Shown: positions 17,091-25,925 of the stretch, one piece after another | Layout of the letters: every line of letters starts with the position of its first letter | How positions within the stretch are numbered: the first letter of the stretch is position 1 | NCBI GenBank assembly: GCA_020201155.1 | Contig: JAIVHI010000012.1 | Coordinates: forward strand, 1 to 33,498 | Length of the DNA stretch: 33,498 bases | Origin: Loktanella sp. | GTDB taxonomy: Bacteria; Pseudomonadota; Alphaproteobacteria; Rhodobacterales; Rhodobacteraceae | Direction: 5' to 3' | Translations under genes and position numbers: made by a program | The notes under the pieces: generated by a model | What the model was told of the DNA's origin: nothing | The model's database searches: none | The model's input: the letters and a program-made list of their open reading frames with translations, nothing else

Positions 17091-18425
17091 CTACTTTTCA
17101 GGCACCAGCCCACGTGGACTGAACCGCAGCACCAGCAACAGGATCACGCCCATGGTCAGCAGGCGCATATGGGCCGCGCCTTCTGTCAGGTGTTCTTTCA
17201 TGAAAGACCCGTCGGCCATTCCCGAGGTAATGAAGCCGATCAGCGCCAAGCCCATCGGTTCGACCTGCACCCAAAGCCACCAGATCAGCATACCGCCCAG
17301 AACGGCGCCGAAATTGTTGCCAGAGCCGCCGACGATCACCATAACCCAGATCAGGAAGGTGAAGCGCAGCGGCTGGTAGGTGCCCGGCGTCAACTGCCCG
17401 TCAAGCGTCGTCATCATCGCACCGGCGATGCCGACGATGGCCGAACCGAGGATGAAAATCTGCAGGTGCCGGCCCGTCACGTCCTTGCCCATGGCTTCGG
17501 CCGCGACCTCGTTGTCGCGGATCGCCCGCATCATCCGGCCCCATGGGCTGTTCAGCGCCCGCTGCGCCATCCACAGCAGCACGGCCAGAAAGATCGCGAA
17601 CAGGATCGCGTAGCCCATCTTGGAGTACAATGTCGACGCCATGGTCGGGTCGAGCCCGAATGACGCGGCACGTTCGACGAAGGACGGGTCGTTTTGCAGA
17701 TCGGTCTCGTAGGGCACGGGGCGTGGCAGTCCCGAGACGTTCTTGACGCCGCGCGACAGCCAGTCCTCGTTCTTGAGCACGGCGATGATGATCTCGGCGA
17801 TGCCCAGCGTCGCGATGGCAAGGTAATCGGATCGCAGTCCCAAAGCGGTCTTGCCGATGATCCACGCGGCCCCAGCGGCAAGCAGACCGCCCACGGGCCA
17901 TGCGATGATGGTCATCCAACCCCAGTCACGGTAGTTTTCCATCCCGAAATTGAGACCGCCCAGATAGCCTGTCCCGGCCGGATTGACCGATTCCACCAGA
18001 TCGACGCCGGTGTCGAAGACAGCCCGGAAGACAAAGAAACCGATCAGAAGGATCGCGACGACAGCGATGCCACGCGGCCAGCCTTTCGCCATCCGATTGA
18101 AGGCCATCACGGCCCCGACAATCATCGCGGCGCCCAAGGCGAGACCGCCCAGGATATGCATGCCGCCCGCGCTCCAAGCCTCCGGCACAGGCGGCATTGC
18201 GATCAGCACGGCGGCAAGCCCCCCAAGGGCCACGAAACCCATGATCCCGACGTTGAACAGCCCCGCGAATCCCCATTGCAGGTTCACGCCCAAGGCCATG
18301 ATCGCCGAGATCAGTCCGTAGTTGAGGATCGTCAGTGTCGCGTTCCAGCCCTGCACCAGACCGGTGCCGACAAGAAGGGCGATCACCAGCCCCAGCAAAA
18401 GGGGCGCGCGCATGGAATCGGTCAT
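17091..18425 (-). CDS. livM: Branched-chain amino acid type ABC transporter permease LivM
   Basis: A 444-residue inner-membrane permease with around ten hydrophobic segments. Family marks include LNYGLISAIMALGVNLQWGFAG near the N-terminus, LRSDYLAIATLGIAEII in the middle, and GRMMRAIRDNEVAAEAMGKDV, the cytoplasmic loop that contacts the ATPases. The C-terminal TMGVILLLVLRFSPRGL is also typical. It is longer than E. coli LivM's core because of an extra hydrophobic/loop stretch around residues 85-180, a form I associate with alphaproteobacterial members. The ATG at 18425 overlaps the livH stop by four bases. It is the last gene of the livJ-G-F-x-x-H-M cluster; no terminator is visible before the convergent TolB-like gene. 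Confidence 0.9.
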   Translation of the reverse strand: MTDSMRAPLLLGLVIALLVGTGLVQGWNATLTILNYGLISAIMALGVNLQWGFAGLFNVGIMGFVALGGLAAVLIAMPPVPEAWSAGGMHILGGLALGAAMIVGAVMAFNRMAKGWPRGIAVVAILLIGFFVFRAVFDTGVDLVESVNPAGTGYLGGLNFGMENYRDWGWMTIIAWPVGGLLAAGAAWIIGKTALGLRSDYLAIATLGIAEIIIAVLKNEDWLSRGVKNVSGLPRPVPYETDLQNDPSFVERAASFGLDPTMASTLYSKMGYAILFAIFLAVLLWMAQRALNSPWGRMMRAIRDNEVAAEAMGKDVTGRHLQIFILGSAIVGIAGAMMTTLDGQLTPGTYQPLRFTFLIWVMVIVGGSGNNFGAVLGGMLIWWLWVQVEPMGLALIGFITSGMADGSFMKEHLTEGAAHMRLLTMGVILLLVLRFSPRGLVPEK

Positions 18426-19432
18426 ATGGATTGTCCCTTGAACAGGCCGGTCGGGCGGAACAGCAGGACGATCAGCAGGATCACGAAGCTGACCGCGAAT
18501 TTGTAGTCGGTGGACAAAAGCTGCACCAGCCCGCTGGGCGCAAGGCTTTCAGGCAGCAGATAGCCAAGCACTTTCTTCAGCGGATAGGTAATCAGCACCT
18601 CGGCGAAGGCGATGACGAAACCGCCGACGATGGCACCCACGGGGTTGCCGATGCCGCCCACGATGGCCGCCGCGAAGATCGGCAGCAGAAGCTGGAAGTA
18701 AGTGAATGCCTTGAAGCTCTTGTCGAGCCCGTAAAGCACGCCTGCCGTCGTCGCCAGCGCTGCCACGATCAGCCATGTGACCATGACGACCTTTTCGGGG
18801 TTGATGCCGGACAGCAGCGCCAGATCCTCGTTGTCCGAGAAGGCGCGCATCGACTTGCCTGTGCGGGTCTTGTTGAGAAACCAGAACAGCACCGCCATGA
18901 CGATCACGGCTGTCACGACGGTGATGCCCTGCGTCGTCTTGATCGCCAGCCCTTCATCGAGGCCCGACCATTCGCGGAAATCGCGCGCGCCGATAATGAA
19001 CCGCTCCCCGTCCGTAAAGCCGATGTCACCGACGCCGATGATAAAACGCACGAGGCCGTTCATGACGAACATCACCCCCAGCGACACGATGACAAGGATC
19101 ACCGGCTTCGCCTTTTGCGCGCGGTAGAACCGGTAGACCAGACGGTCGGTGGCCAGAAGGAAGACCCCGGTGACCGCGATGGCGAAGGGCAGGGCCAGAA
19201 GCGCGGTTGGAAGGAACCCGAAAGTGATCCCCATCGCCTGAAAACCCCAGGTGATAAGAATGGCGCTCATGGTGCCGAACGCCATGGTGTCGCCATGGGC
19301 AAAGTTCGAAAACCGCAGGATCGCGTAGATGAGGGTGACCCCAAGTGCCCCCAGCGCCAGCTGCGCGCCATAGGCAAGGCCGGGGATGATGACGAAATTC
19401 GTCAGCGTCACGAGGGCGTTCAGATAATCCAT
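18422..19432 (-). CDS. livH: Branched-chain amino acid type ABC transporter permease LivH
   Basis: A 336-residue permease with about eight membrane segments. LivH signatures are present: GVTLIYAILRFSNFAHGDTMAFG near residue 30-55, VSLGVMFVMNGLVRF, GKSMRAFSDNEDLALLSGI (the ATPase-contact loop), and AAIVGGIGNPVGAIVGGFVIAFAE. It forms the transmembrane channel with LivM, driven by LivG and LivF. Its start at 19432 lies 40 bases after the end of a small exported protein gene, within the same leftward operon. Substrate is probably a branched-chain amino acid or another amino acid/amide and cannot be fixed from sequence. Confidence 0.92.
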   Translation of the reverse strand: MDYLNALVTLTNFVIIPGLAYGAQLALGALGVTLIYAILRFSNFAHGDTMAFGTMSAILITWGFQAMGITFGFLPTALLALPFAIAVTGVFLLATDRLVYRFYRAQKAKPVILVIVSLGVMFVMNGLVRFIIGVGDIGFTDGERFIIGARDFREWSGLDEGLAIKTTQGITVVTAVIVMAVLFWFLNKTRTGKSMRAFSDNEDLALLSGINPEKVVMVTWLIVAALATTAGVLYGLDKSFKAFTYFQLLLPIFAAAIVGGIGNPVGAIVGGFVIAFAEVLITYPLKKVLGYLLPESLAPSGLVQLLSTDYKFAVSFVILLIVLLFRPTGLFKGQSI

Positions 19433-19472
19433 TCGGATGCCTTTCTTGCGGCGAGGGGACAGGTGACCGCGG

Positions 19473-19817
19473 TCATGGTGTCACCTCGCAAGTACCGTCG
19501 ATCGCCAGACCGTCGCCCCGGCGTGTCAGTTGTGCCGTGCCGTCCTTGTGCACGACGAACATCATGTGGCTGTCGCTTGGACCTTCGGCGTGAAATCCGC
19601 GCATGTCGCCGATCAGGAAAGGTTCCGCGTGCAAGGTATCCGCGCCCATCCGGACCACGGTCGCCTTGCGGCGGATCGGCTCTTCCGGGCTGACGGCTGT
19701 CACGAACTGGTTGCGGTCGATCACAAAGGACAGCCCCGTGCCGTCCACCAGCACGCAGCTTACCGTGTCGGCCTGCGCAGGAAAGCCGACAAGAACCAAG
19801 GCAAGAGCGCGCATCAT
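19473..19817 (-). CDS. Small exported protein of unknown function inside the liv operon (114 aa)
   Basis: I do not recognise a named family. The protein has a short N-terminal hydrophobic segment ending AQA-DT, a plausible signal peptidase site after about residue 16, so it is probably periplasmic. The mature part has two cysteines, near the start (VSCVL) and the end (GTCEVTP), which could form a disulfide. The start ATG at 19817 overlaps the stop of the upstream 167-residue gene by four bases, so the two are probably coupled. Position between livF and livH suggests an accessory role in the transporter, but that is inference only. Confidence 0.72.
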   Translation of the reverse strand: MMRALALVLVGFPAQADTVSCVLVDGTGLSFVIDRNQFVTAVSPEEPIRRKATVVRMGADTLHAEPFLIGDMRGFHAEGPSDSHMMFVVHKDGTAQLTRRGDGLAIDGTCEVTP

Positions 19818-20317
19818 GCCGGCTGCTCCTCGCAGGTCCCGGTCATCTGCTTGCGCTGCGGCAGGACATACATTGCCATGCGCTGGATATGCAGGGTCGG
19901 GCGGATGCGGTCATCGGTCGGAACGACGACGGTCCAGAACTCGGATCGCTTGTCCGCATGGGTGCCTGCAATCAGGACGAGGTCGTCCTTTTGGACGGCG
20001 GCCTCTTGGGATGTCATGCTGTAGACGCGCGGGGCAAGGTCGCCCTGATCGTCGGGGAACAAGGCGGGCCAGCGGCTTGCCGGGGCGTTCCGGACGTGGC
20101 TCAGCTCTGGCGAGGCCGACACGGCCACGACCCCCAGACCGGCGCCGCCCATCGACATGAGCGTCATGTCCACGGATGGATCGACGCTGACACAGTCCTG
20201 TGCGTCGCATTCCACGTCGAACACGCAATCCAGCGGCTCGGGCAGCCGGTCGGCCAGCGCTGCGGTGCCAAAGCAGGTGGCCGCAAACGTCAGGATATGG
20301 CGGGTCACCCGCATCAT
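19814..20317 (-). CDS. Small exported protein of unknown function inside the liv operon (167 aa)
   Basis: Unrecognised family. The N-terminus MMRVTRHILTFAATCFGTAALA looks like a cleavable signal peptide, with cleavage before DRLPEPLDC. The mature protein carries a cluster of four cysteines near its start (DC-VFDVEC-DAQDC pattern plus the first C) and one near the end (GTCEEQPA). The final GTCE resembles the GTCEVTP end of its downstream neighbour, so the two genes may be related or share a fold. The ATG at 20317 overlaps the livF stop by four bases. Shared coupling with livF and the next gene supports a real gene despite the lack of a known domain. Confidence 0.74.
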   Translation of the reverse strand: MMRVTRHILTFAATCFGTAALADRLPEPLDCVFDVECDAQDCVSVDPSVDMTLMSMGGAGLGVVAVSASPELSHVRNAPASRWPALFPDDQGDLAPRVYSMTSQEAAVQKDDLVLIAGTHADKRSEFWTVVVPTDDRIRPTLHIQRMAMYVLPQRKQMTGTCEEQPA

Positions 20318-21135
20318 CCGCCCAGAAAGCTCCGCCGGACGTCCGCATCCGCCAAGAGTTCCTTGCCGGTGCCGGTATGCGCATTGCGGCCCTGCACGAG
20401 AACATAGCCTTTGTCTGCGATTTCAAGGGCCTGTCGGGCGTTCTGTTCCACCATCAGGATGGGAATCCCGGTGCGGGCGACCTCGATGATCCGGTCGAAA
20501 AGTTCGTCCATCACGATCGGGCTGACGCCGGCGGTGGGTTCGTCCAGCATCAGCACCTTGGGCTGGGTCATCAGCGCCCGGCCCACGGCGACCTGCTGGC
20601 GCTGTCCGCCGGACAATTCGCCCGCGGCCTGATAGCGCTTTTCCTTGAGGATCGGGAACAGCTCATAGACCTGCTCCATCGTCCCGCGAAAATCATCCGT
20701 GCGGATGAATGCGCCCATTTCGAGATTTTCCTCGACCGTGAGGCCGGTGAAGATGTTCGAGGTCTGCGGCACGAAGCCCATGCCCTTCTTGACCCTGTCC
20801 TGCGGCGTCAGCGCGGTGATGTCCTCGCCGTCCAGCATCACGCGGCCCGACCGCACCTCGAGCATGCCGAAAACCGCTTTCATCGCGGTGGACTTGCCCG
20901 CCCCATTGGGGCCCACGATGACGGCGATTTCACCGGGGTTCACCGCGATGGTGCACCCATGCAGAATATCCGGACCCTTGCCGTAGCCACCGGTCATGTC
21001 GTCACCGACCAGGAAGGGGGTGCCGGGTGCCGGATGCGTCTTTCCGCTGCGCCGCGTCGTATCGGTCGTGCCGCTGTCGGGACGGGTGATCGACCGGTCC
21101 TTGTTGCCGCGATCGTTCTGGTAGGGGTCACTCAT
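20314..21135 (-). CDS. livF: Branched-chain amino acid type ABC transporter ATPase LivF
   Basis: A 273-residue ATPase. Walker A is GPNGAGKST, the signature is ELSGGQRQQVAVGRAL, Walker B is VLMLDEPTAGVSP, and the switch His appears within the C-terminal part as LMVEQNARQALEIAD (LivF-type, with Gln in place of the usual His). The core begins around residue 42 (LVGDDMTGGYGKGPDIL). Before it is a hydrophilic extension of about 38 residues rich in Asp, Arg, Ser and Thr, unusual for LivF. I chose ATG 21135 because it overlaps the livG stop by four bases; the longer open frame upstream is inside livG. The ATPase works with LivG to power LivHM. Confidence 0.91.
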   Translation of the reverse strand: MSDPYQNDRGNKDRSITRPDSGTTDTTRRSGKTHPAPGTPFLVGDDMTGGYGKGPDILHGCTIAVNPGEIAVIVGPNGAGKSTAMKAVFGMLEVRSGRVMLDGEDITALTPQDRVKKGMGFVPQTSNIFTGLTVEENLEMGAFIRTDDFRGTMEQVYELFPILKEKRYQAAGELSGGQRQQVAVGRALMTQPKVLMLDEPTAGVSPIVMDELFDRIIEVARTGIPILMVEQNARQALEIADKGYVLVQGRNAHTGTGKELLADADVRRSFLGG

Positions 21136-21935
21136 AAGGTTGCCACCTGATCCTTGTTCTTGAGCCCGGTGCCCAGATAGGCCTCGATGACCTGTTCGTT
21201 GGCTTTGATCTCGGCCAAGGAGCCTTCGGCCAGAACCTTGCCCTCGGCCATGCAGATCACGTGGTCCGCCAGACGGTCGATGAAATCCATGTCGTGCTCG
21301 ATGACGACGAAAGTGTAGCCGCGTTCCTTGTTCAGCCGGATGATCGCGTCGCCGATGGTATTCAGCAGCGTCCGGTTCACGCCTGCGCCGACCTCGTCCA
21401 GAAAGACGATCCTTGCGTCCACCATCATGGTGCGGCCCAGTTCCAGCAGCTTTTTCTGCCCGCCGGAAATCTGCCCGGCCTTGTGGTCGGCCAGATGTTC
21501 GACGGTCAGGAATTCCAGCACCTCGTCGGCCTTGGCGCGCAGGGCACGTTCTTCCTCGGCGATGCGTTTGCGGCCGAACCAAGTGTTCCAAAGGCTTTCG
21601 CCTGACTGGGCGCCGGGCACCATCATCAGGTTTTCGCGGCAGGACATCGACGAAAACTCATGCGCGATCTGGAAGGTCCGCAGCAGCCCCTTGTGAAACA
21701 GCTCATGCGGCGGCAGGCCGGTTATATCCTCGCCGCCCATCCGCACGGTGCCTGACGTGGGCGCAAGAACGCCCGCGATCACATTGAAAAGCGTTGTTTT
21801 TCCGGCACCATTCGGGCCGATCAGCCCGGTAATCGCGCAGTCTTCGATCTGCAAGGTCGCACCATCAACGGCCCGAAAGCCGCCGAATTGCTTGACCAGC
21901 GAGTCGACTTCGATGATCGCCCCGTTTCCCGCCAT
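21132..21935 (-). CDS. livG: Branched-chain amino acid type ABC transporter ATPase LivG
   Basis: A 267-residue ATPase. Walker A is GPNGAGKTTLFN, the LivG-type RTFQIAHEFSSMSCRENLMM follows, the signature is QISGGQKKLLELGR, Walker B is IVFLDEVGAGVN, and the switch His is in VVIEHDMDFI. The start is ATG 21935, which has GGGAG 9 bases upstream; an in-frame ATG at 21944 is too close to that site. In Walker B the usual Glu-Pro after Asp reads Glu-Val (LDEVGAGV), an alternative common in some LivG relatives. It lies just after a strong hairpin that separates it from livJ. Confidence 0.91.
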   Translation of the reverse strand: MAGNGAIIEVDSLVKQFGGFRAVDGATLQIEDCAITGLIGPNGAGKTTLFNVIAGVLAPTSGTVRMGGEDITGLPPHELFHKGLLRTFQIAHEFSSMSCRENLMMVPGAQSGESLWNTWFGRKRIAEEERALRAKADEVLEFLTVEHLADHKAGQISGGQKKLLELGRTMMVDARIVFLDEVGAGVNRTLLNTIGDAIIRLNKERGYTFVVIEHDMDFIDRLADHVICMAEGKVLAEGSLAEIKANEQVIEAYLGTGLKNKDQVATL

Positions 21936-21958
21936 GAGAAACATCTCCCAAAGTGTTG

Positions 21959-21988
21959 AAACGGCGCGGGAAAGATCCCGCGCCGTTT
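21959..21988 (-). terminator. Strong hairpin between livJ and livG (attenuator or mRNA-processing signal)
   Basis: A perfect 13-base-pair stem (21959-21971 pairing with 21976-21988) with a 4-base loop, in the 70-base gap after the livJ stop. Read leftward it ends in GCCGTTT followed by CAACAC, so the T-run is short. Such hairpins after binding-protein genes commonly stabilise the upstream message or cause partial termination, giving more binding protein than membrane components. That role is inferred here. Confidence 0.75.
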
Positions 21989-22005
21989 GATCGTTGGCGT
22001 CAGTC

Positions 22006-23199
22006 TTAGCGGAAGTTGACCGTGACGATCTCGCCGTCCTGGATCTCGATCTCGCGGTAGTTGCCGGCGCTTTCACCGGGTCCGATCAGTTCGACGGAGG
22101 TCGCGCCGACATAGTCGATTTCTTCACCGGCTTTCAGAAGCTCGATCGCCTTGGCCAGCTCGCCCGGGAAGATCTCGGTGCCGGGGGCATTGGCGACATT
22201 CATCACCTCGGCGGCATAATCGCCCGGCTGGTTCGATCCTGCGGCTTCCATCGCCAGCATGATCAGCGCCGCAGCATCGTAGCTTTCGGGCGAGAAGGCA
22301 CCGGTGCCGTCAAAGTCGTCGCCGACCATTTCAAGGTACATTTCAGCACCCGCACTGTCGGTGCCCGGGAACTGGCCGAACGAGCCGTTCAGGTCAGAAC
22401 CGATGTCGTCGACAAGCTGCTGACCGACCATGCCGTCGGGCAGGACGAACGTGTCGAATGCGCCGCTGTCGATGCTGGACTGGATGATGCCCTTGCCGCC
22501 CTGATCGGTGTAACCGGCCACGACAAGAACTTCACCGCCTGCAGAGTCGAGTTCTCCGACTTCGGCCGAATAGTCGGCCTTGCCGTCCTCGTGCGAGGTC
22601 GAGATGGTGACAGAGCCGCCCGCTGCTTCGAAGGCCGACTGGAAGCTGTCTGCCAGACCCTTGCCGTAGTCGTTGTTGGTATAGGTCAGCGCCACTTCGT
22701 TGATGCCGCGATCCATCAGGATATCTGCCATCACGACACCTTGACGGGCGTCCGACGGGGCGGTGCGGAAGAACAGACCATCGTCGTCGGCTGTCGAAAG
22801 AGCCGGCGAGGTGGCCGAGGGCGAAATCATAACCATGCCGTTCGGCACAGCGACGTTCTGCAGGATCGCGCTGGTCACGCCGGAACAGTCGGCGCCCATG
22901 ATGCCGTGGATACCTTCGGAGGTCACCAGACGATCGGCGGCGGTCTGCGCGGCACCCGAGTCGATGCAGGTCGAATCAGCACGGATGGCTTCGACGGTCG
23001 CACCGTCCAGCAGCGTGCCCGCTTCGTTGACTTCGTCGATCGCCAGTTCGGCGCCGGCAGCCATGTCGGGTGTGATCGATTCCAGCGGGCCTGTGAAACC
23101 CAGAATGATGCCGATCTTGACGTCTCCGGTGTGCGCCTCGCCAAAGGCACCAGAAGCGATCATTGCCGTGGCCGCAGAGGCCATCATCATTTTTTTCAT
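22006..23199 (-). CDS. livJ: Periplasmic substrate-binding protein of a branched-chain amino acid type ABC transporter
   Basis: A 397-residue type I periplasmic binding protein. The N-terminus is a signal peptide (MKKMMMASAATAMIASGAFGEA). The mature protein starts with KIGIILGFTGPLESITPDMAAGAELAIDEVNEAG, the classical first lobe of the LivJ/amide-binding family, and includes VMISPSATSPALS and LTYTNNDYGKGLADSFQSAF. A cysteine pair (STCIDSG and GADCSG) could form a disulfide as in other members. It captures the ligand for LivHMGF. GGGAG lies 8 bases before the ATG at 23199. Ligand identity cannot be read from sequence; amino acids are most likely. The gene is 167 bases downstream of a GlxA-type regulator on the same strand. 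Confidence 0.92.
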   Translation of the reverse strand: MKKMMMASAATAMIASGAFGEAHTGDVKIGIILGFTGPLESITPDMAAGAELAIDEVNEAGTLLDGATVEAIRADSTCIDSGAAQTAADRLVTSEGIHGIMGADCSGVTSAILQNVAVPNGMVMISPSATSPALSTADDDGLFFRTAPSDARQGVVMADILMDRGINEVALTYTNNDYGKGLADSFQSAFEAAGGSVTISTSHEDGKADYSAEVGELDSAGGEVLVVAGYTDQGGKGIIQSSIDSGAFDTFVLPDGMVGQQLVDDIGSDLNGSFGQFPGTDSAGAEMYLEMVGDDFDGTGAFSPESYDAAALIMLAMEAAGSNQPGDYAAEVMNVANAPGTEIFPGELAKAIELLKAGEEIDYVGATSVELIGPGESAGNYREIEIQDGEIVTVNFR

Positions 23200-23366
23200 T
23201 GTTAGTCTCCCTGTTGGATTTTTTCCTGTCGGGCAGACTAGCAGGCGCGGCAGGGATGTGAAGCGGTCAATCGCCTGTTTGATGCCAAGTCAACGGGTGG
23301 AAGTATCGTTATTTGTCCTGCTGCATAAGGAGAAGTGACCCAAGCCGCGATTGACGCGCCGAAACC

Positions 23367-24368
23367 TCAGTGAGCCATCTTCGCGGCTTGCGTCCCGCGT
23401 TCCCGGTAAGGCGTGGTGTCGTAGTGTGATCTGTAGCATTTCGAGAAATGCGACGGCGAGGCAAAGCCGCAAGCCAGCGCCACGTTGATCACGCTCATGT
23501 CGGTCTGCATCAGCAGGTTGCGCGCCCGCTGCAGCCGCAGTTCCATGTAATAGCGCTTGGGGCTGCGGGACAGGTAGCGGCGAAACAGCCGTTCAAGCTG
23601 ACGGGTAGACATGTTCACGTCTTCGGCCAGAATCGCGGGGCTGATCGGATCCTCGATGTTCTGCTCCATCATCTGCACGACGCGCGACAGCTTGGGATGG
23701 CGCACACCGATGCGGGTGGGGATGGACAGGCGTTGGGTGTCGCGGTCCGTGCGGATCGACGAATAGATCAACTGATCTGCCACGGAATTGGCAAGTTCTT
23801 CGCCGTGGTCGTTGGCGATCAGCTTCAGCATCAGGTCGATCGACGCCGTGCCGCCCGCCGTCGTGATGCGGTTTCCGTCGATCACGAAGACCGATCTGGT
23901 CAGCGTGACGTCCTCGAACTCTTCCGCGAAACTGTCCTGGTTTTCCCAGTGGATCGTCGCCTTCTTGCCGTCCAGCAGACCGGCACGCGCCAGCGTATAG
24001 CCCGCCGTGCAAAGCCCCGCGACGATCGCACCGCGCCGGGCCTCGCGTCTCAGCCAGTTCAGCACCGGTTTGGTGGTGGCGGCCTGCACCTCGATGCCGC
24101 CGCACATCAGGATCGTGTCGTCGCGCGCAAGCTCGACCAGATCGCTGTCGAGCGCGAATGTGCAGCCGTTCGAACAGGTCGCCGTTTGCCCGCCTTCACC
24201 GATGATGGACCAGTCATAAAGTCGCTTGCCGCTGACGTAGTTCGCGATGCGCAGGCTTTCGACAGCGGCGGCAAAGCACAGCATGGTGAATTGCGGCATC
24301 AGAACGAAGACGAACCGTCGGGGCTTGCCGGAAAAGTCGACATCGACCTTGAGCGGTTCGTTGAGCAT
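23367..24368 (-). CDS. GlxA-family transcriptional regulator (DJ-1/PfpI-like domain plus AraC helix-turn-helix)
   Basis: A 333-residue regulator. The N-terminal half is a glutamine-amidotransferase-like DJ-1/PfpI domain (FVFVLMPQFTMLCFAAAVESLRIAN, then the elbow GLCTAGYTLARAGLL with its Cys). The C-terminal AraC domain contains ILAEDVNMSTRQLERLFRRYL and INVALACGFASPSHFSKCYRSHY. Relatives include regulators of choline, carnitine and arginine catabolism (GbdR, CdhR, ArgR types), usually activators responding to a nitrogenous metabolite. I chose ATG 24368, which has GGAGAGG 7 bases upstream, over the longer open frame. Its location just upstream of livJ suggests it may control the transporter. 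Confidence 0.9.
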   Translation of the reverse strand: MLNEPLKVDVDFSGKPRRFVFVLMPQFTMLCFAAAVESLRIANYVSGKRLYDWSIIGEGGQTATCSNGCTFALDSDLVELARDDTILMCGGIEVQAATTKPVLNWLRREARRGAIVAGLCTAGYTLARAGLLDGKKATIHWENQDSFAEEFEDVTLTRSVFVIDGNRITTAGGTASIDLMLKLIANDHGEELANSVADQLIYSSIRTDRDTQRLSIPTRIGVRHPKLSRVVQMMEQNIEDPISPAILAEDVNMSTRQLERLFRRYLSRSPKRYYMELRLQRARNLLMQTDMSVINVALACGFASPSHFSKCYRSHYDTTPYRERGTQAAKMAH

Positions 24369-24382
24369 TGCGAAACCTCTCC

Positions 24383-24409
24383 GTTCTGCAGTGTAGAAGC
24401 GAGCAGAAC
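24383..24409. promoter_or_regulatory. Inverted repeat in the regulator / DAHP synthase divergent region
   Basis: GTTCTGC at 24383-24389 and GCAGAAC at 24403-24409 form a 7-base inverted repeat 13 bases apart, followed on the plus strand by a run of six T. It lies just upstream of the GlxA-type gene in the 165-base divergent region. It could be an operator for autoregulation or a leader hairpin; the weak stem makes this tentative. Confidence 0.35.
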
Positions 24410-24533
24410 ACCTTTTTTCGAACCCGCGCAAGAGCACAGGACACGGCTTTTCGGACTCGGCTCTTGGACTATCGCAAGCTGAGGTCTATAGAACGCCCCT
24501 GTAACCGCTAATATCCGACTTTGGAGCATGACG

Positions 24534-25904
24534 ATGGCTGACTGGCAAAAATCTGACTGGCGCAACAAGCCGCGGGTCCAGATGCCTGACTATACCGACG
24601 CAGGGCCTTTGGCCGCCGTGGAAAAGCGTCTGTCCAGCTATCCACCGCTTGTCTTTGCCGGGGAAGTGCGCAGGCTCAAGGCCGAACTGGGGGCCGCGAG
24701 CCGTGGCGAAGCCTTTCTGCTGCAAGGTGGCGATTGTGCAGAAAGCTTTGCGGAATTCGCCGCCGACAACATCCGCGACACCTTCAAGGTCATGCTGCAG
24801 ATGGCGATGGTGCTGACCTATGGCGCCAAGGTGCCGGTGGTGAAGGTCGGCCGCATGGCGGGCCAGATGGCCAAGCCGCGCTCCGCACCCACCGAAACGG
24901 TCGACGGGGTGGAACTGCCAAGCTACCGCGGCGACATCATCAACGGCTTCGATTTCACGCCCGAAGCGCGGATACCGGACCCCGAGCGGATGGCGCAGGC
25001 CTACCTGCAGGCCGCCGCATCGCTGAACCTGTTGCGCGCCTTTTCGTCAGGCGGCTTTGCCGATGTGCGCAAGGTCCACCAGTGGACCCTTGGCTTCACC
25101 GACAAGCCCGAGGCGGAAAAATACCGTGAACTGGCCTCGCGGATCGGCGATACGCTGGATTTCATGGAAGCCGCAGGACTGACGTCGGCCACGAACCACG
25201 AATTGCAGACGGTCGATTTCTACACCAGCCACGAAGCGCTGCTGCTGGAATACGAAGAGGCGCTGTGCCGGATGGACAGCACGTCGGGCAAATGGCTTGC
25301 AGGCTCGGGCCACATGATCTGGATCGGCGATCGCACACGTCAGCCCGACGGCGCGCATGTGGAGTTCTGCAAGGGCGTGATGAACCCCATCGGGCTCAAG
25401 TGCGGCCCGTCGATGACAAGCGGGCACCTCAAGTCGCTGATGGCGACCTTGAACCCCGAGAACGAAGCAGGCCGCCTGACCCTGATCGCGCGCTTCGGCG
25501 CAGGATCGGTCGGTGAACACCTGCCGCGCCTGATCAAGGCCGTGGAAGAAGAGGGCGCCAAGGTCGTCTGGTCCTGCGACCCGATGCACGGCAACACGAT
25601 CAAATCCTCGACCGGATACAAGACCCGGCCTTTCGACAGCGTGCTGCGCGAGGTCAAGGAATTCTTCGCCATTCACAACGCCGAGGGCACGATCCCCGGC
25701 GGCGTGCATTTCGAGATGACCGGCCAGGACGTGACCGAATGCACAGGCGGCGTCCGCGACGTGACGGACGAAGACCTGTCGGATCGCTACCACACAGCCT
25801 GCGATCCGCGCCTGAACGCCTCGCAATCGCTGGAGCTTGCGTTCCTCGTGGCGGAAGAGCTGTCGGGACGTCGCGCGGGGCTGGAACGCGCCAAGGCGGT
25901 CTGA
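24534..25904 (+). CDS. aroG: 3-deoxy-7-phosphoheptulonate synthase, class II (DAHP synthase)
   Basis: A 456-residue class II (plant/actinobacterial-type) DAHP synthase, catalysing the first shikimate-pathway step from phosphoenolpyruvate and erythrose 4-phosphate. Diagnostic stretches are [69 protein letters not shown], and [13 protein letters not shown], then [15 protein letters not shown] near the C-terminus. The Cys of GGDC and the His/Glu/Asp metal ligands are present. Two in-frame ATGs compete: 24528 is only 1 base after GGAG, while 24534 has proper 7-base spacing and matches the family N-terminus [15 protein letters not shown] terminator hairpin follows the gene. Confidence 0.95.
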   Translation: MADWQKSDWRNKPRVQMPDYTDAGPLAAVEKRLSSYPPLVFAGEVRRLKAELGAASRGEAFLLQGGDCAESFAEFAADNIRDTFKVMLQMAMVLTYGAKVPVVKVGRMAGQMAKPRSAPTETVDGVELPSYRGDIINGFDFTPEARIPDPERMAQAYLQAAASLNLLRAFSSGGFADVRKVHQWTLGFTDKPEAEKYRELASRIGDTLDFMEAAGLTSATNHELQTVDFYTSHEALLLEYEEALCRMDSTSGKWLAGSGHMIWIGDRTRQPDGAHVEFCKGVMNPIGLKCGPSMTSGHLKSLMATLNPENEAGRLTLIARFGAGSVGEHLPRLIKAVEEEGAKVVWSCDPMHGNTIKSSTGYKTRPFDSVLREVKEFFAIHNAEGTIPGGVHFEMTGQDVTECTGGVRDVTDEDLSDRYHTACDPRLNASQSLELAFLVAEELSGRRAGLERAKAV

Positions 25905-25925
25905 CAGCGGTCGGACTGATGCAAC

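Noticed and set aside
18335-19693. A 452-codon plus-strand open frame opposite livH
   Set aside because: It is antisense to livH and flanking genes; its Arg/Asp/Gln/His-rich translation is typical of shadow frames in GC-rich genomes.
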